DNA of 64,000 nt from Bacilli bacterium (GTDB lineage: Bacteria > Bacillota_I > Bacilli_A > RF39 > UBA660). This document shows positions 8,884 through 16,706 of this stretch, in pieces; position 1 is the first letter of the stretch; each line of letters opens with the position of its first letter. The notes beneath the pieces are model-generated. The model saw nothing but the letters and a program-made list of their open reading frames with translations. It was not told the DNA's origin and did no database searches. Where the stretch lies: assembly GCA_028708945.1 (NCBI GenBank), contig JAQVXV010000006.1:1-64000 (forward strand), in the 5' to 3' direction. The position numbers and the translations under genes were made by a program.

Positions 8884-11031
8884 TTATACTTTTAAAGGAT
8901 TTATATCTATTTCGACAGATACCCTATTATTTGTATAATGATTGTTAATATATTGTAAATATTCTATAATTGTATCTAACTTCTTATATTTTAAAATTAT
9001 TTGAAGATAAAAATAATTATTTATTTTAGATCTATTACCGAAAGTAGGTCCTAAAATAATTATGTCTTTTAAATTGTTTTTTAAATATTTACTAATTTTA
9101 TTTCCTTCATTGATTACAGTTTGATAGTCTTTAGAAACTATCTTGATTGAAGTAAGATTAATAAATGGAGGATATTTTAATTTTTTTCTGATTTCTAATT
9201 CGCAATTATAAAATCCTAAGTAGTCGTGATTTTTAGTACATACAATACTATAGTGTTCAATATTAAATCCTTGAATAATAACCGTTCCTTTTTCACTACT
9301 TCTTCCAGATCTACCAGCTACTTGTGTTAATAATTGAAATGTGCGCTCACTACTTCTAAAATCCGGAATATTTAAAGATGCATCACCATTGATGACTCCA
9401 ACTAAAGTTACATTAGGAAAATCTAAACCTTTAGCAATCATTTGTGTACCAATTAATATATCTGCTTCTTTATTGCTAAAACAATTGATTAAATCCTCAT
9501 GAGCACTTTTCTTTCTAGTTGTATCAACATCCATTCTTATTATTCTCGCATTGAAAAGACGATTTAATTCTTGCTCTAATTTTTCAGTACCCATTCCAAA
9601 TTCATCAATATCTTCACTTTGACATTTTGGACAAATTGTTGGTTTTATCTTTTCATAATTACAATAATGGCATTTCATTTTATTGCTTTTTTTATGATAG
9701 GTTAAAGGAATATCACACCTTGGACATATAGAACTTTCACCACAATTATGGCATGTGATAACAGTTGAATAACCTCTTCTATTTAGTAAAATTATAACTT
9801 GTTCTTTTTTTTCTAAACATTGGTTTATTTCTTTTTTTAATTTTTCGCTTATTATTCGATTACCTTTTTTTATTTCATCTTTCATATCGATAAGCTCAAT
9901 AGAAGGCATCATTTTGTTTACTCTGTTTTTTAAGGTCAATAATTTATATGAACCTGTTTTAGTTTTAGTAAAACTTTCAATAGAAGGAGTAGCACTTCCT
10001 AATATCAATGGAATGTTAGATTTTTTGGCACGATAAAGGGCAACTTCTATTGCATTATATCTTGGGTTATTTTCTTGTTTATAAGTATTAGTATGTTCTT
10101 CATCTACAACGATTAGGCCTAAATTGGTAAATGGTGCAAAAATAGCACTTCTAGCCCCTATAACAATTTGAACTTCTTTTCTAAATACTTTACGCCATTC
10201 ATCATATCTTTCACCATCATTTAAAGAACTATGCATAATAGCAACATTATTACCAAATCTTTTTTTGAATATTTCAACAATCTGTGGTGTTAAACTTATT
10301 TCAGGAACTAAAACTATAATTTCTTTACCATTTTTTAAAACCTCTTCCATTATATGCATATACACTTCTGTTTTTCCAGAACCTGTAACACCATATAATA
10401 AAAACGGTTGATATTCATTTAAATTATCGCATACAGTATCGACAACTTTTTTTTGTTCACTATTTAAAATTATATTATTTTTTTCTATTTTAATGTCTTT
10501 TTCAAGGCGATATACTTCTACTTTATATTCTTCAACTACTTTTTTATCTATTAAAGTTTTTAAACTTGATTTTTTTAATATTTCATTTTTAAGTTTATCT
10601 TCTTTTAACAATAGATCGATTATATCTTTTTGAAATTCATTTTTAGGAACATAATCAAAATCTATTAACTTGATATATGAAATATATTTTTCATTTATTT
10701 TACATCCTTTTTTAGCTTTTAAAGCTTTAGGTAGCATAGTTTGATAACAACTTATTAAGGTTGCTAAAGTTCTTCTTTTTAAAAATTTACCTAGTTCTAA
10801 CATATCATCATTTAAAACTGGTTCCGAATCAACTAAATCAATGATTTCTTTTAATTCCATATCTTCTTTTTCTTTGATATTTAAAATAAAACCCTCTAGT
10901 TTTTGTTTTCCAAAAGGAACTAATACTCTAATTCCTATTTTAGCCTTTTCTTTAAATCTCTCTGGAATTAAATAGGAAAAAGTTTGATCAATACTTTTGG
11001 CTTTTATTTCGACTAAAACTTCTGCTACCAT
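8884..11031 (-). CDS. priA: Primosomal replication-restart helicase PriA
   Basis: 3'-5' helicase that reloads the replisome at stalled forks. 715 residues, near the Bacillus length. N-terminal DNA-binding domain (VLVEIKAKSIDQTFSYLIP), Walker A GVTGSGKTEVYM, DEEH box, GSATPS, and a zinc-binding cluster with paired CxxC motifs (CHNCGESSICPRCD, CHYC, CPKC) inserted in the helicase core, then GTQMIAKGLDFPNV and AGRSGRS. RBS AAGGTGATG. Promoter with TAGACA and extended -10 TATAAT directly upstream. Confidence 0.97.
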   Translation of the reverse strand: MVAEVLVEIKAKSIDQTFSYLIPERFKEKAKIGIRVLVPFGKQKLEGFILNIKEKEDMELKEIIDLVDSEPVLNDDMLELGKFLKRRTLATLISCYQTMLPKALKAKKGCKINEKYISYIKLIDFDYVPKNEFQKDIIDLLLKEDKLKNEILKKSSLKTLIDKKVVEEYKVEVYRLEKDIKIEKNNIILNSEQKKVVDTVCDNLNEYQPFLLYGVTGSGKTEVYMHIMEEVLKNGKEIIVLVPEISLTPQIVEIFKKRFGNNVAIMHSSLNDGERYDEWRKVFRKEVQIVIGARSAIFAPFTNLGLIVVDEEHTNTYKQENNPRYNAIEVALYRAKKSNIPLILGSATPSIESFTKTKTGSYKLLTLKNRVNKMMPSIELIDMKDEIKKGNRIISEKLKKEINQCLEKKEQVIILLNRRGYSTVITCHNCGESSICPRCDIPLTYHKKSNKMKCHYCNYEKIKPTICPKCQSEDIDEFGMGTEKLEQELNRLFNARIIRMDVDTTRKKSAHEDLINCFSNKEADILIGTQMIAKGLDFPNVTLVGVINGDASLNIPDFRSSERTFQLLTQVAGRSGRSSEKGTVIIQGFNIEHYSIVCTKNHDYLGFYNCELEIRKKLKYPPFINLTSIKIVSKDYQTVINEGNKISKYLKNNLKDIIILGPTFGNRSKINNYFYLQIILKYKKLDTIIEYLQYINNHYTNNRVSVEIDINPLKV

Positions 11032-11046
11032 ATCATCACCTTCTTA

Positions 11047-11075
11047 ATTATACCAAACAAATGTTTTTTTGTCTA
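11047..11075 (-). promoter_or_regulatory. Promoter of priA
   Basis: Minus strand TAGACA (11070-11075), 17-bp spacer, TATAAT (11047-11052) preceded by TGG (extended -10). Confidence 0.65.
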
Positions 11076-11100
11076 TATTGATAGTTTTTAAGTCTGACTG

Positions 11101-11131
11101 AATTTTTTAAAAAAAATTATCAATTTTTTAA
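11101..11131. promoter_or_regulatory. 21-nt spaced direct repeat upstream of agrB (possible LytTR site)
   Basis: AATTTTTTAA occurs at 11101-11110 and again at 11122-11131, a start-to-start distance of 21 bases. Response regulators with LytTR domains (AgrA, ComE) commonly bind pairs of 9-10-bp direct repeats about two helical turns apart. It lies between the priA promoter and the weak agrB promoter. In such AT-rich DNA this could be chance. Confidence 0.3.
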
Positions 11132-11188
11132 ATCTTTAAGACCTTTTTTTAGCATTTCAAACCCATAACTTTTATAATTTTAAATATA

Positions 11189-11197
11189 TGTTATATT
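11189..11197 (+). promoter_or_regulatory. Extended -10 of the agrBD promoter
   Basis: TG-T-TATATT at 11189-11197, 15 bases before the GTG start. The expected -35 position (about 11169-11174) reads CTTTTA, a poor match, as expected for an activator-dependent promoter. Confidence 0.4.
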
Positions 11198-11212
11198 CTA
11201 ACTGGTGATTGT

Positions 11213-11830
11213 GTGAAAAATAAATTTATTGCTTATTTTATGAAAAGAGTCAAACAAAAATATCCAATTTATGATAAGGTTACACTTGATAAAGTAAAAT
11301 ATGGATTAGAATCATTATATTTATTAATTAGTAAATTACTAATTATTATTCCTCTTGCACTTATATTAGATATATTTAAAGAATTTTTAATCTTTATATT
11401 ATTATACAACTTTATTAAGATGACTTCCTTTGGGATACATGCCACAAAAAGTATATATTGTCTGATTTCTTCTATTATTATTTTTATTGTAATTCCAATT
11501 ATACTTATGTACTTAAATTTAAATGTTTATGTTAAATTTATTATTTCTATATATAATGTTATAATGATTTATTTATTTAGTCCTGCTGATACTTATAAAA
11601 GACCTATTATAAATCTAAAAAGAAGAAGTTTTTTTAAATTAACATCAACTTTAACTTCAGTATTATTTATATTTTTAAGTTTTATTATGAGAGATAATTA
11701 TATTAGTAATGCTTTAATATTTTCAATATTTGTTCAGACCATTTTAATATCCCCACTTACTTATAGGATATTTAATTTACCTTATAATAATTATTTGAAT
11801 TATAAAAAGGAAGGAGGGAGTCTATGTTAG
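11213..11830 (+). CDS. agrB: AgrB-like autoinducer-processing membrane protease
   Basis: Membrane cysteine endopeptidase that trims the AgrD propeptide at its C-terminal side and forms the thiolactone of the autoinducing peptide. 205 residues with about five or six hydrophobic segments; the catalytic pair is visible as GIHATKSIYC, giving His76 and Cys83 with six residues between, the same spacing as His77/Cys84 in S. aureus AgrB. The PADTYKRPI segment is also typical. GTG start at 11213 with GGTGA just upstream. It overlaps agrD by 7 bases, implying coupled translation. Confidence 0.93.
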   Translation: MKNKFIAYFMKRVKQKYPIYDKVTLDKVKYGLESLYLLISKLLIIIPLALILDIFKEFLIFILLYNFIKMTSFGIHATKSIYCLISSIIIFIVIPIILMYLNLNVYVKFIISIYNVIMIYLFSPADTYKRPIINLKRRSFFKLTSTLTSVLFIFLSFIMRDNYISNALIFSIFVQTILISPLTYRIFNLPYNNYLNYKKEGGSLC

Positions 11831-11925
11831 TAAAGTTATTAGCGTTTCTAGGAACATTAGGATCAACAGCATGTATGATAGTTTTGATTGATGAACCAGA
11901 ATGTCCTGAAAGTTTAATTAAATAA
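11824..11925 (+). CDS. agrD: AgrD-like autoinducing peptide precursor
   Basis: A 33-codon gene overlapping the 3' end of agrB, with a strong RBS (AAGGAGGG) six bases before the ATG. The peptide has an N-terminal amphipathic helix (MLVKLLAFLGTLG), a central core around Cys17 (STACMIVLI) and an acidic, Pro-containing tail (DEPECPESLIK) that matches the DE-x-x-x-P-x-x-L recognition tail of staphylococcal AgrD. By analogy AgrB would cut after the hydrophobic run and close a thiolactone on Cys17, probably a five-residue ring C-M-I-V-L, or six with the next Ile. A second cysteine (Cys27) lies in the tail. The sequence of the signal is not one I know. Confidence 0.88.
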   Translation: MLVKLLAFLGTLGSTACMIVLIDEPECPESLIK

Positions 11926-11928
11926 ACA

Positions 11929-11958
11929 AAAAAATAGTATATTATTATACTATTTTTT
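11929..11958. terminator. Shared bidirectional terminator of agrBD and agrAC
   Basis: 13-bp perfect stem (11929-11941 with 11946-11958, loop TTAT) with A-run and T-run flanks. It follows agrD by three bases and contains the agrC stop codon, so the two converging transcripts end in the same hairpin. Confidence 0.88.
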
Positions 11959-13251
11959 CTTATATTTTATTTTTAAGGTTTGTATAAATATATCGTCTTC
12001 TATTTTTGTAATGTTATCTAGAATCCTAGTTGTTGCTATAATGGATTTTACTAGTGGTAAACCATATCCATGACCATGTTCTTTAGTAGTATATCCTTCT
12101 TTATCAATTAATTTTAAATTAACTTTACCTTTAACTTTATTTGATATTTCAATATTAAAAGTATTATCTAGATAAAGTTTAATATCTATTTTAGATTTTT
12201 CATTTAAGGATGAATCGATGGCATTGTCTAAAAACACTCCAATAACTTTACAAATATTTAATATTTCTTCATCTTTTAAGATAGTTAATTCGACATCCCT
12301 TACTTTTCTATCGACATCTAAGTTATATTTTATTTTTTTATGTTTCATTAAAAGAATTTTAGAATAGATTGTTGCTCTTAGTCCACCTTCAGGAATGATT
12401 GAAGTTTCATACATTATTTTATCGTCATCATTTAATTTGTTATCAACTATTTTATCTATGTATGCTGTTATATTTTTATCCTTATTTACAATCATATTTC
12501 TAACTGTCAGTAATTGGTTTTTATTTTCATGATTACTTATTCGATACACATCAATCATTTTTTCATATTCTTTTAAATTGTGTATAGTATCATCATATTT
12601 TGAAGACAATCTAAAATAATTATTTTTCATTTTTAAATTTAAGTATATTATATAACCATACAATAATAAAAGAAAAGAATTAATAGTTACCATATATCCA
12701 AATTTTAAATTTTCAAAATACATTGCAAATATTATGTTGTAACAAATTAAAACTAAAATGATAGAATTAATTATTCTGGTTTTTCTTACTCCTTTTGAAA
12801 ATCTATGTATCGTATTAAAAAACTTATTATAAAACTTTAATTCTGCTAATAAAAGAATATTTAAAAATATTATAAAATTAGAAAAAAGTTTTCCAAAAAA
12901 ATTAGTTACAAATGTTTCTAAATCAATTTTAGGGAAAACAATAAGAATCATAAAACAAAAGATTATTTCTGCTACTATTGCCCCTGTTTCTACAATAATA
13001 GAGGCTATAAAGGAGTCGGCTATTGCTTTTCTATACAACATAAAATGAATTAAAGTAAAGGACAAAACCATTGTGGTTACCTTTAAATATTGATTTACAA
13101 AAAAATAGTTTGTAAGAATAACACCTATTAAAATAATAAAAATTAAAAAAACTTTTATATCTAAATTATTTATTTTTTTTAAAGATATTTTATTCCATAC
13201 ATAAAAAACTGATATGGCCATTAGTAAACTAGATATTATATTCGACGTCAT
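11950..13251 (-). CDS. agrC: AgrC-like sensor histidine kinase
   Basis: Membrane receptor kinase for the autoinducing peptide. I start at ATG 13251 (433 residues), where AGAAGGGA precedes it, instead of a more upstream frame opening at 13311 that would overlap agrA by 83 bases. N-terminal half: six or so transmembrane segments. Then a helical DHp domain with the phosphoacceptor motif NHENKNQLL (His241), of the HPK10 type, and a HATPase domain with the N-box FLDNAIDSS (Asn343) and G-box GHGYGL (393-398). Located just after agrA and overlapping it by 23 bases. Confidence 0.92.
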   Translation of the reverse strand: MTSNIISSLLMAISVFYVWNKISLKKINNLDIKVFLIFIILIGVILTNYFFVNQYLKVTTMVLSFTLIHFMLYRKAIADSFIASIIVETGAIVAEIIFCFMILIVFPKIDLETFVTNFFGKLFSNFIIFLNILLLAELKFYNKFFNTIHRFSKGVRKTRIINSIILVLICYNIIFAMYFENLKFGYMVTINSFLLLLYGYIIYLNLKMKNNYFRLSSKYDDTIHNLKEYEKMIDVYRISNHENKNQLLTVRNMIVNKDKNITAYIDKIVDNKLNDDDKIMYETSIIPEGGLRATIYSKILLMKHKKIKYNLDVDRKVRDVELTILKDEEILNICKVIGVFLDNAIDSSLNEKSKIDIKLYLDNTFNIEISNKVKGKVNLKLIDKEGYTTKEHGHGYGLPLVKSIIATTRILDNITKIEDDIFIQTLKIKYKKK

Positions 13252-13948
13252 ACTTGTACAATCCCTTCTTATAACTTTTTGACAACAAAGATATTTCTTC
13301 TTCATTATCAAAAATGATAATAGAATTTTTTTTATCTATCGTATGAATTCGATAAGTATTAACAATACAGGATCTATGCGAATATAAAAATCTATCATCT
13401 AAAATATTTTTTAATTCATGTAAGCATTTCTTAGTATAGTACTTTCTATTAGGTGTAACTATTATACTATTTCTCGTTATTTTATCTTTTACTATGTAAA
13501 GTATATCACTTATTAAAATATTATATATAATACTTTTATTTTCGATGCTAATAACTTGTTTTGTCTTTAATAGCTCTAAAGCATTATTAATAGAATTTTC
13601 TAGTCTTTTCTCACAATTATCAAATTTATTAATAAAACTTAAAAAATGAATCTCTTCTCTTAATAATAAAGGTCCTAATTCTTCGTGACCTGTTATAAAG
13701 ATAATAATACTCTCAAGACTTTTTTTTCTAATCATTCGCGCTATATCTATTCCTGATTTACTTGGTGTTTCAATATCTAATATATATATTCTTGTTGCAT
13801 TAGAAATAAGGTTTAAAAAATCGTTATCATAATCATAATATTTCATTATTTTATATTCATAATTATTTTTCATCATCACTTTAGTTATTATATTAGATAC
13901 TTTTTTTACTGTTTCTAAGTTGTCGTCACATACAACAAATTCAATCAA
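13229..13948 (-). CDS. agrA: AgrA-like LytTR response regulator
   Basis: 239 residues: N-terminal receiver with the acidic pair CDD (8-9), predicted phosphoacceptor Asp58 in YILDIETPSKSGIDIA, and switch region FITGHEE; C-terminal LytTR DNA-binding domain from about 130 (IENKSIIYNILISDILYI ... FLYSHRSCIVN). This is the AgrA/ComE architecture that binds paired direct repeats. TTG start at 13948 with RBS GGTGAG seven bases upstream. First gene of the agrA-agrC transcript, opposite to the usual B-D-C-A order. A TG-A-TATTAT extended -10 lies upstream, without a clear -35. Confidence 0.93.
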   Translation of the reverse strand: MIEFVVCDDNLETVKKVSNIITKVMMKNNYEYKIMKYYDYDNDFLNLISNATRIYILDIETPSKSGIDIARMIRKKSLESIIIFITGHEELGPLLLREEIHFLSFINKFDNCEKRLENSINNALELLKTKQVISIENKSIIYNILISDILYIVKDKITRNSIIVTPNRKYYTKKCLHELKNILDDRFLYSHRSCIVNTYRIHTIDKKNSIIIFDNEEEISLLSKSYKKGLYKYDVEYNI

Positions 13949-14035
13949 TAAAACTCACCACTTATCTTTCCTACTCTCCTAAATAATATCATAGGAAATT
14001 TTATATAATTATATATTTAATCGTTTTGTTACAAA

Positions 14036-14058
14036 AAAAAACTATATAAATAGTTTTT
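14036..14058 (-). terminator. Terminator of tig
   Basis: Minus-strand 9-bp stem (14050-14058 with 14037-14045, loop 4) followed by an 8-T run; overlaps the tig stop codon. Confidence 0.8.
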
Positions 14059-15307
14059 AATTTTCACCTTTTAAGATATTTAATGCTTGACGCATTTTTA
14101 AATCATATTTAATCATATCAAGTCCACCAAAAGCAGATATAAATTCTTCTTTAGTCATTTGATATTTTGAAGCCATTGTTTCTGCTTCTTTATCAGCGTC
14201 TTCATCTGTAAAATCGATTTTTTCTAATTTAATTATCTCTTCTAAAATTAGACGTGATTTTAATCTTCTAATTGATTCAGGTTTCATTTGTTCTTTTAAT
14301 TGTTCCTCATTAGAATTAGTAAATTGATAGAATTGCTCAAGTGAAAATCCTTGCATTTTAAGGTTATCTTCATATTGATGAACCATTCTATGTAATTCAT
14401 CTTCAATCATTACATCATGTAATTCGATTTTTGATGATTCAATTAATTCTTCTAATAATTTATCAACAAACTCATTCTCTACTTGCATCTCTTTGCGTGC
14501 TTTAATTGTTTCGCCTAATTCTTTAAGTAGATTTTCTTTATCACTAATTCCTTCCATACCTAAATCTTCAAAAAATTCATCATTTAGTTCGGGAATTTTG
14601 ATTTCTTTTATTTCATTTACTTTAACTTTAAATACAACTGCTGCTCCCTTTAGATCTTCACTATGATAATCTTCTGGGAAAGTTAGGTTTATTTCTTTTT
14701 CTTCGTTTGCACTCATGCCAATTAATTGTTCTTCAAAACCTGGAATAAAAGTATTACTTCCTATTTTTAGTGAATAGTTTTCGCTTTTTCCACCTTCAAA
14801 AGGAACATTGTCTTTAAATCCTTCAAAGTCAATAATTGCAATATCGCCTTGTTCAATTTTACCTTCTTTTAATACGTTTTCAGCATATTTATTGCGCATT
14901 TCATCTAAAGCTTTAGTAATTTCTTCATCAGTTACTTTAACTGCTTCTTTTTTAGTTTTTAGTTTTTTATAATCACCTAAAATGATTTCTGGTTTTAAAA
15001 ATAATTTAAATTCTAATTCTAAACCATCTTTATCGATATTTTTTAAAGCTATTTCTGGTTGTGCTACTACTTCAATATCACCATTTTGTTCAAATACTTT
15101 TGTATATGCACTGTCTAAACATAAATCAGCAGCATCCATATATAATGATTCTTCACCATATTTTTTTAAAAATACATCTTTTGGTGCTTTACCAGGTCTG
15201 AATCCATCGATTTTAGCTTTTTCATTTGCTTTTTCAAATGCTTTTTCTAAAGCATCTTGCCATTCTTTTCCCTCTATTTTTATATTAACTGTTTTTATAC
15301 TGTCCAT
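14057..15307 (-). CDS. tig: Trigger factor, ribosome-bound chaperone and prolyl isomerase
   Basis: Binds L23 at the exit tunnel and shields nascent chains. 416 residues in the usual order: ribosome-binding tail with the signature GFRPGKAPKDVFLKKYG (37-53), a central FKBP domain (QGDIAIIDFEGF, FIPGFEEQLIGM), and a helical C-terminal domain. A 5'-most ATG has RBS GAAAGGAG and a promoter of its own. In many Bacilli clpX follows; here the agr locus follows instead. Confidence 0.97.
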   Translation of the reverse strand: MDSIKTVNIKIEGKEWQDALEKAFEKANEKAKIDGFRPGKAPKDVFLKKYGEESLYMDAADLCLDSAYTKVFEQNGDIEVVAQPEIALKNIDKDGLELEFKLFLKPEIILGDYKKLKTKKEAVKVTDEEITKALDEMRNKYAENVLKEGKIEQGDIAIIDFEGFKDNVPFEGGKSENYSLKIGSNTFIPGFEEQLIGMSANEEKEINLTFPEDYHSEDLKGAAVVFKVKVNEIKEIKIPELNDEFFEDLGMEGISDKENLLKELGETIKARKEMQVENEFVDKLLEELIESSKIELHDVMIEDELHRMVHQYEDNLKMQGFSLEQFYQFTNSNEEQLKEQMKPESIRRLKSRLILEEIIKLEKIDFTDEDADKEAETMASKYQMTKEEFISAFGGLDMIKYDLKMRQALNILKGEN

Positions 15308-15331
15308 AATTAACTCCTTTCGAACATATAT

Positions 15332-15360
15332 AGTATATATTATTTTTGATTTTATTACAA
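15332..15360 (-). promoter_or_regulatory. Promoter of tig
   Basis: TTGTAA (15355-15360), 17-bp spacer, TATACT (15332-15337) on minus, in the 57-base gap after gtrA. Confidence 0.65.
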
Positions 15361-15364
15361 TAGT

Positions 15365-15784
15365 TTACTTTTTGAAAACTATTAATTTACTGAATATATA
15401 ATTTAAAACTACAATAATAAATTGAACTATTATTTTTGAAATATCATTATTCATTTTTATTAATTTAACTAGGATATACATAATTAATAGATCTATAAAA
15501 AAAGTTGTAATTCTAGAAATTATAAATTTAATAGCTTCTTTTGTTGTTTCTTTCTTATTGGTTTTGCTTCTGAAAACAAAAAATTTATTAGCGATATAGG
15601 CAAAAGTTACTGCGCATATCCAAGATAAGACATTTGCTAAAATAAAATAATAGTTGTTTTCTATATCAAATACTCGTGAAAAGATAAAATAACTTCCAAT
15701 ACTTACTAAAGTAGTTAGACCTCCTACAATAATATAATTTATGATTTCACGATATTTTTTATACAAATCCTTAATTTTTTTCAT
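15365..15784 (-). CDS. GtrA-family flippase-like membrane protein
   Basis: About 139 residues with four transmembrane segments, the GtrA/DPMS3 family fold (YIIVGGLTTLVSIGSYFIFSR, then SWICAVTFAYIANKFFVF, a hallmark). GtrA proteins are thought to flip undecaprenyl-phosphate-linked sugars across the membrane. I use the ATG at 15784; an upstream in-frame TTG (15805) has no RBS. It overlaps the glycosyltransferase gene by 14 bases and closes the YfhO-glycosyltransferase-GtrA operon. Confidence 0.88.
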   Translation of the reverse strand: MKKIKDLYKKYREIINYIIVGGLTTLVSIGSYFIFSRVFDIENNYYFILANVLSWICAVTFAYIANKFFVFRSKTNKKETTKEAIKFIISRITTFFIDLLIMYILVKLIKMNNDISKIIVQFIIVVLNYIFSKLIVFKK

Positions 15785-16706
15785 CAAAATTACTTTCTTT
15801 TTCAATATAAATCGGTCTGTTTTTTATTTCAGTGTACATTTTAGCAAAGTACTCACTTATTATTCCTAAACATAACATCATAAGACCTGAAACTAAGAAA
15901 ATAATTGTGCTTAATCCAGACAATAATGATATTGGATTACCTATTATTGATGCTATTATTATCGTTATTAAAATAATAAACGAAACAAATAAGAATACTA
16001 GCCCTAATGTTGTTGTAAACATTAAAGGAACGGTTGAGAAAGAAGTTATCCCATTTATTGAATAAAATACTAAATCAATAAATGACCATTTAGTAGTACC
16101 TGCTGTTCTTTCAATATTTTCTTGTTCTAACCATTTAGTATTAAAGCCTACCCAACTAAAAATTCCTTTAGAAAATCTGTTATATTCTGCTAAAGATAAA
16201 ACGGATTGATACATTTTTTTACTCATCATACGATAATCCATTTCACCATCAACTATTTCTATTTTAGACAATCTTTTCATTAGCTTATAAAAATTTTTAG
16301 AAAAGAAACTTCTAATTATTTTTTCGCCTTTACGGTCAACTCTTCTTACTGCTACTGAATCATAATCCTCATTTTTAATATAATTATACATTTCAACTAT
16401 TAAGTTAGGATCATGTTGTAAATCTGCATCAATTATAACAGCATAATCTCCACTAGCGTTTTTTAAACCTGCGTAGATTCCTGCTTCTTTACCAAAGTTT
16501 CTAGAGAAAGAAATATATTTTACTCTTTTATCTTTAGATGCTAATTTCTTTATAATTTCTAATGTATTATCTTTAGAACCATCATTTATATAGATAAATT
16601 CAAAATTAGTTTTTACTATTTTAGCAATTCTACATATTGCTTTATCAAAACTCTCTATTACTTCGCTTTCATTATAACAAGGTATTATTACTGAAATTTT
16701 TTCCAT
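15771..16706 (-). CDS. Polyprenyl-phosphate glycosyltransferase (GT2, GtrB/CsbB type)
   Basis: GT2 enzyme that loads a sugar from a nucleotide donor onto undecaprenyl phosphate at the inner leaflet. 311 residues: Rossmann-like GT-A domain with VSVIIPCYNE-type start (ISVIIPCYNES), NDGSKDNT, the DXD motif in IIDADLQHDP, then EIVDGEMDYRMMS, and two C-terminal transmembrane helices (about 230-285), like CsbB/GtrB/DPM1. Start at ATG 16706 because AAGGA is eight bases upstream; the ATG at 16715 is too close to it. Overlaps the 3' end of the yfhO-like gene by 35 bases. Confidence 0.92.
   Translation of the reverse strand: MEKISVIIPCYNESEVIESFDKAICRIAKIVKTNFEFIYINDGSKDNTLEIIKKLASKDKRVKYISFSRNFGKEAGIYAGLKNASGDYAVIIDADLQHDPNLIVEMYNYIKNEDYDSVAVRRVDRKGEKIIRSFFSKNFYKLMKRLSKIEIVDGEMDYRMMSKKMYQSVLSLAEYNRFSKGIFSWVGFNTKWLEQENIERTAGTTKWSFIDLVFYSINGITSFSTVPLMFTTTLGLVFLFVSFIILITIIIASIIGNPISLLSGLSTIIFLVSGLMMLCLGIISEYFAKMYTEIKNRPIYIEKESNFDEKN

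Noticed and set aside
13252..13311. Longer agrC start adding 20 residues
   Set aside because: It would overlap agrA by 83 bases and begins with a Lys/Cys-rich stretch unlike AgrC; ATG 13251 has AGAAGGGA upstream.
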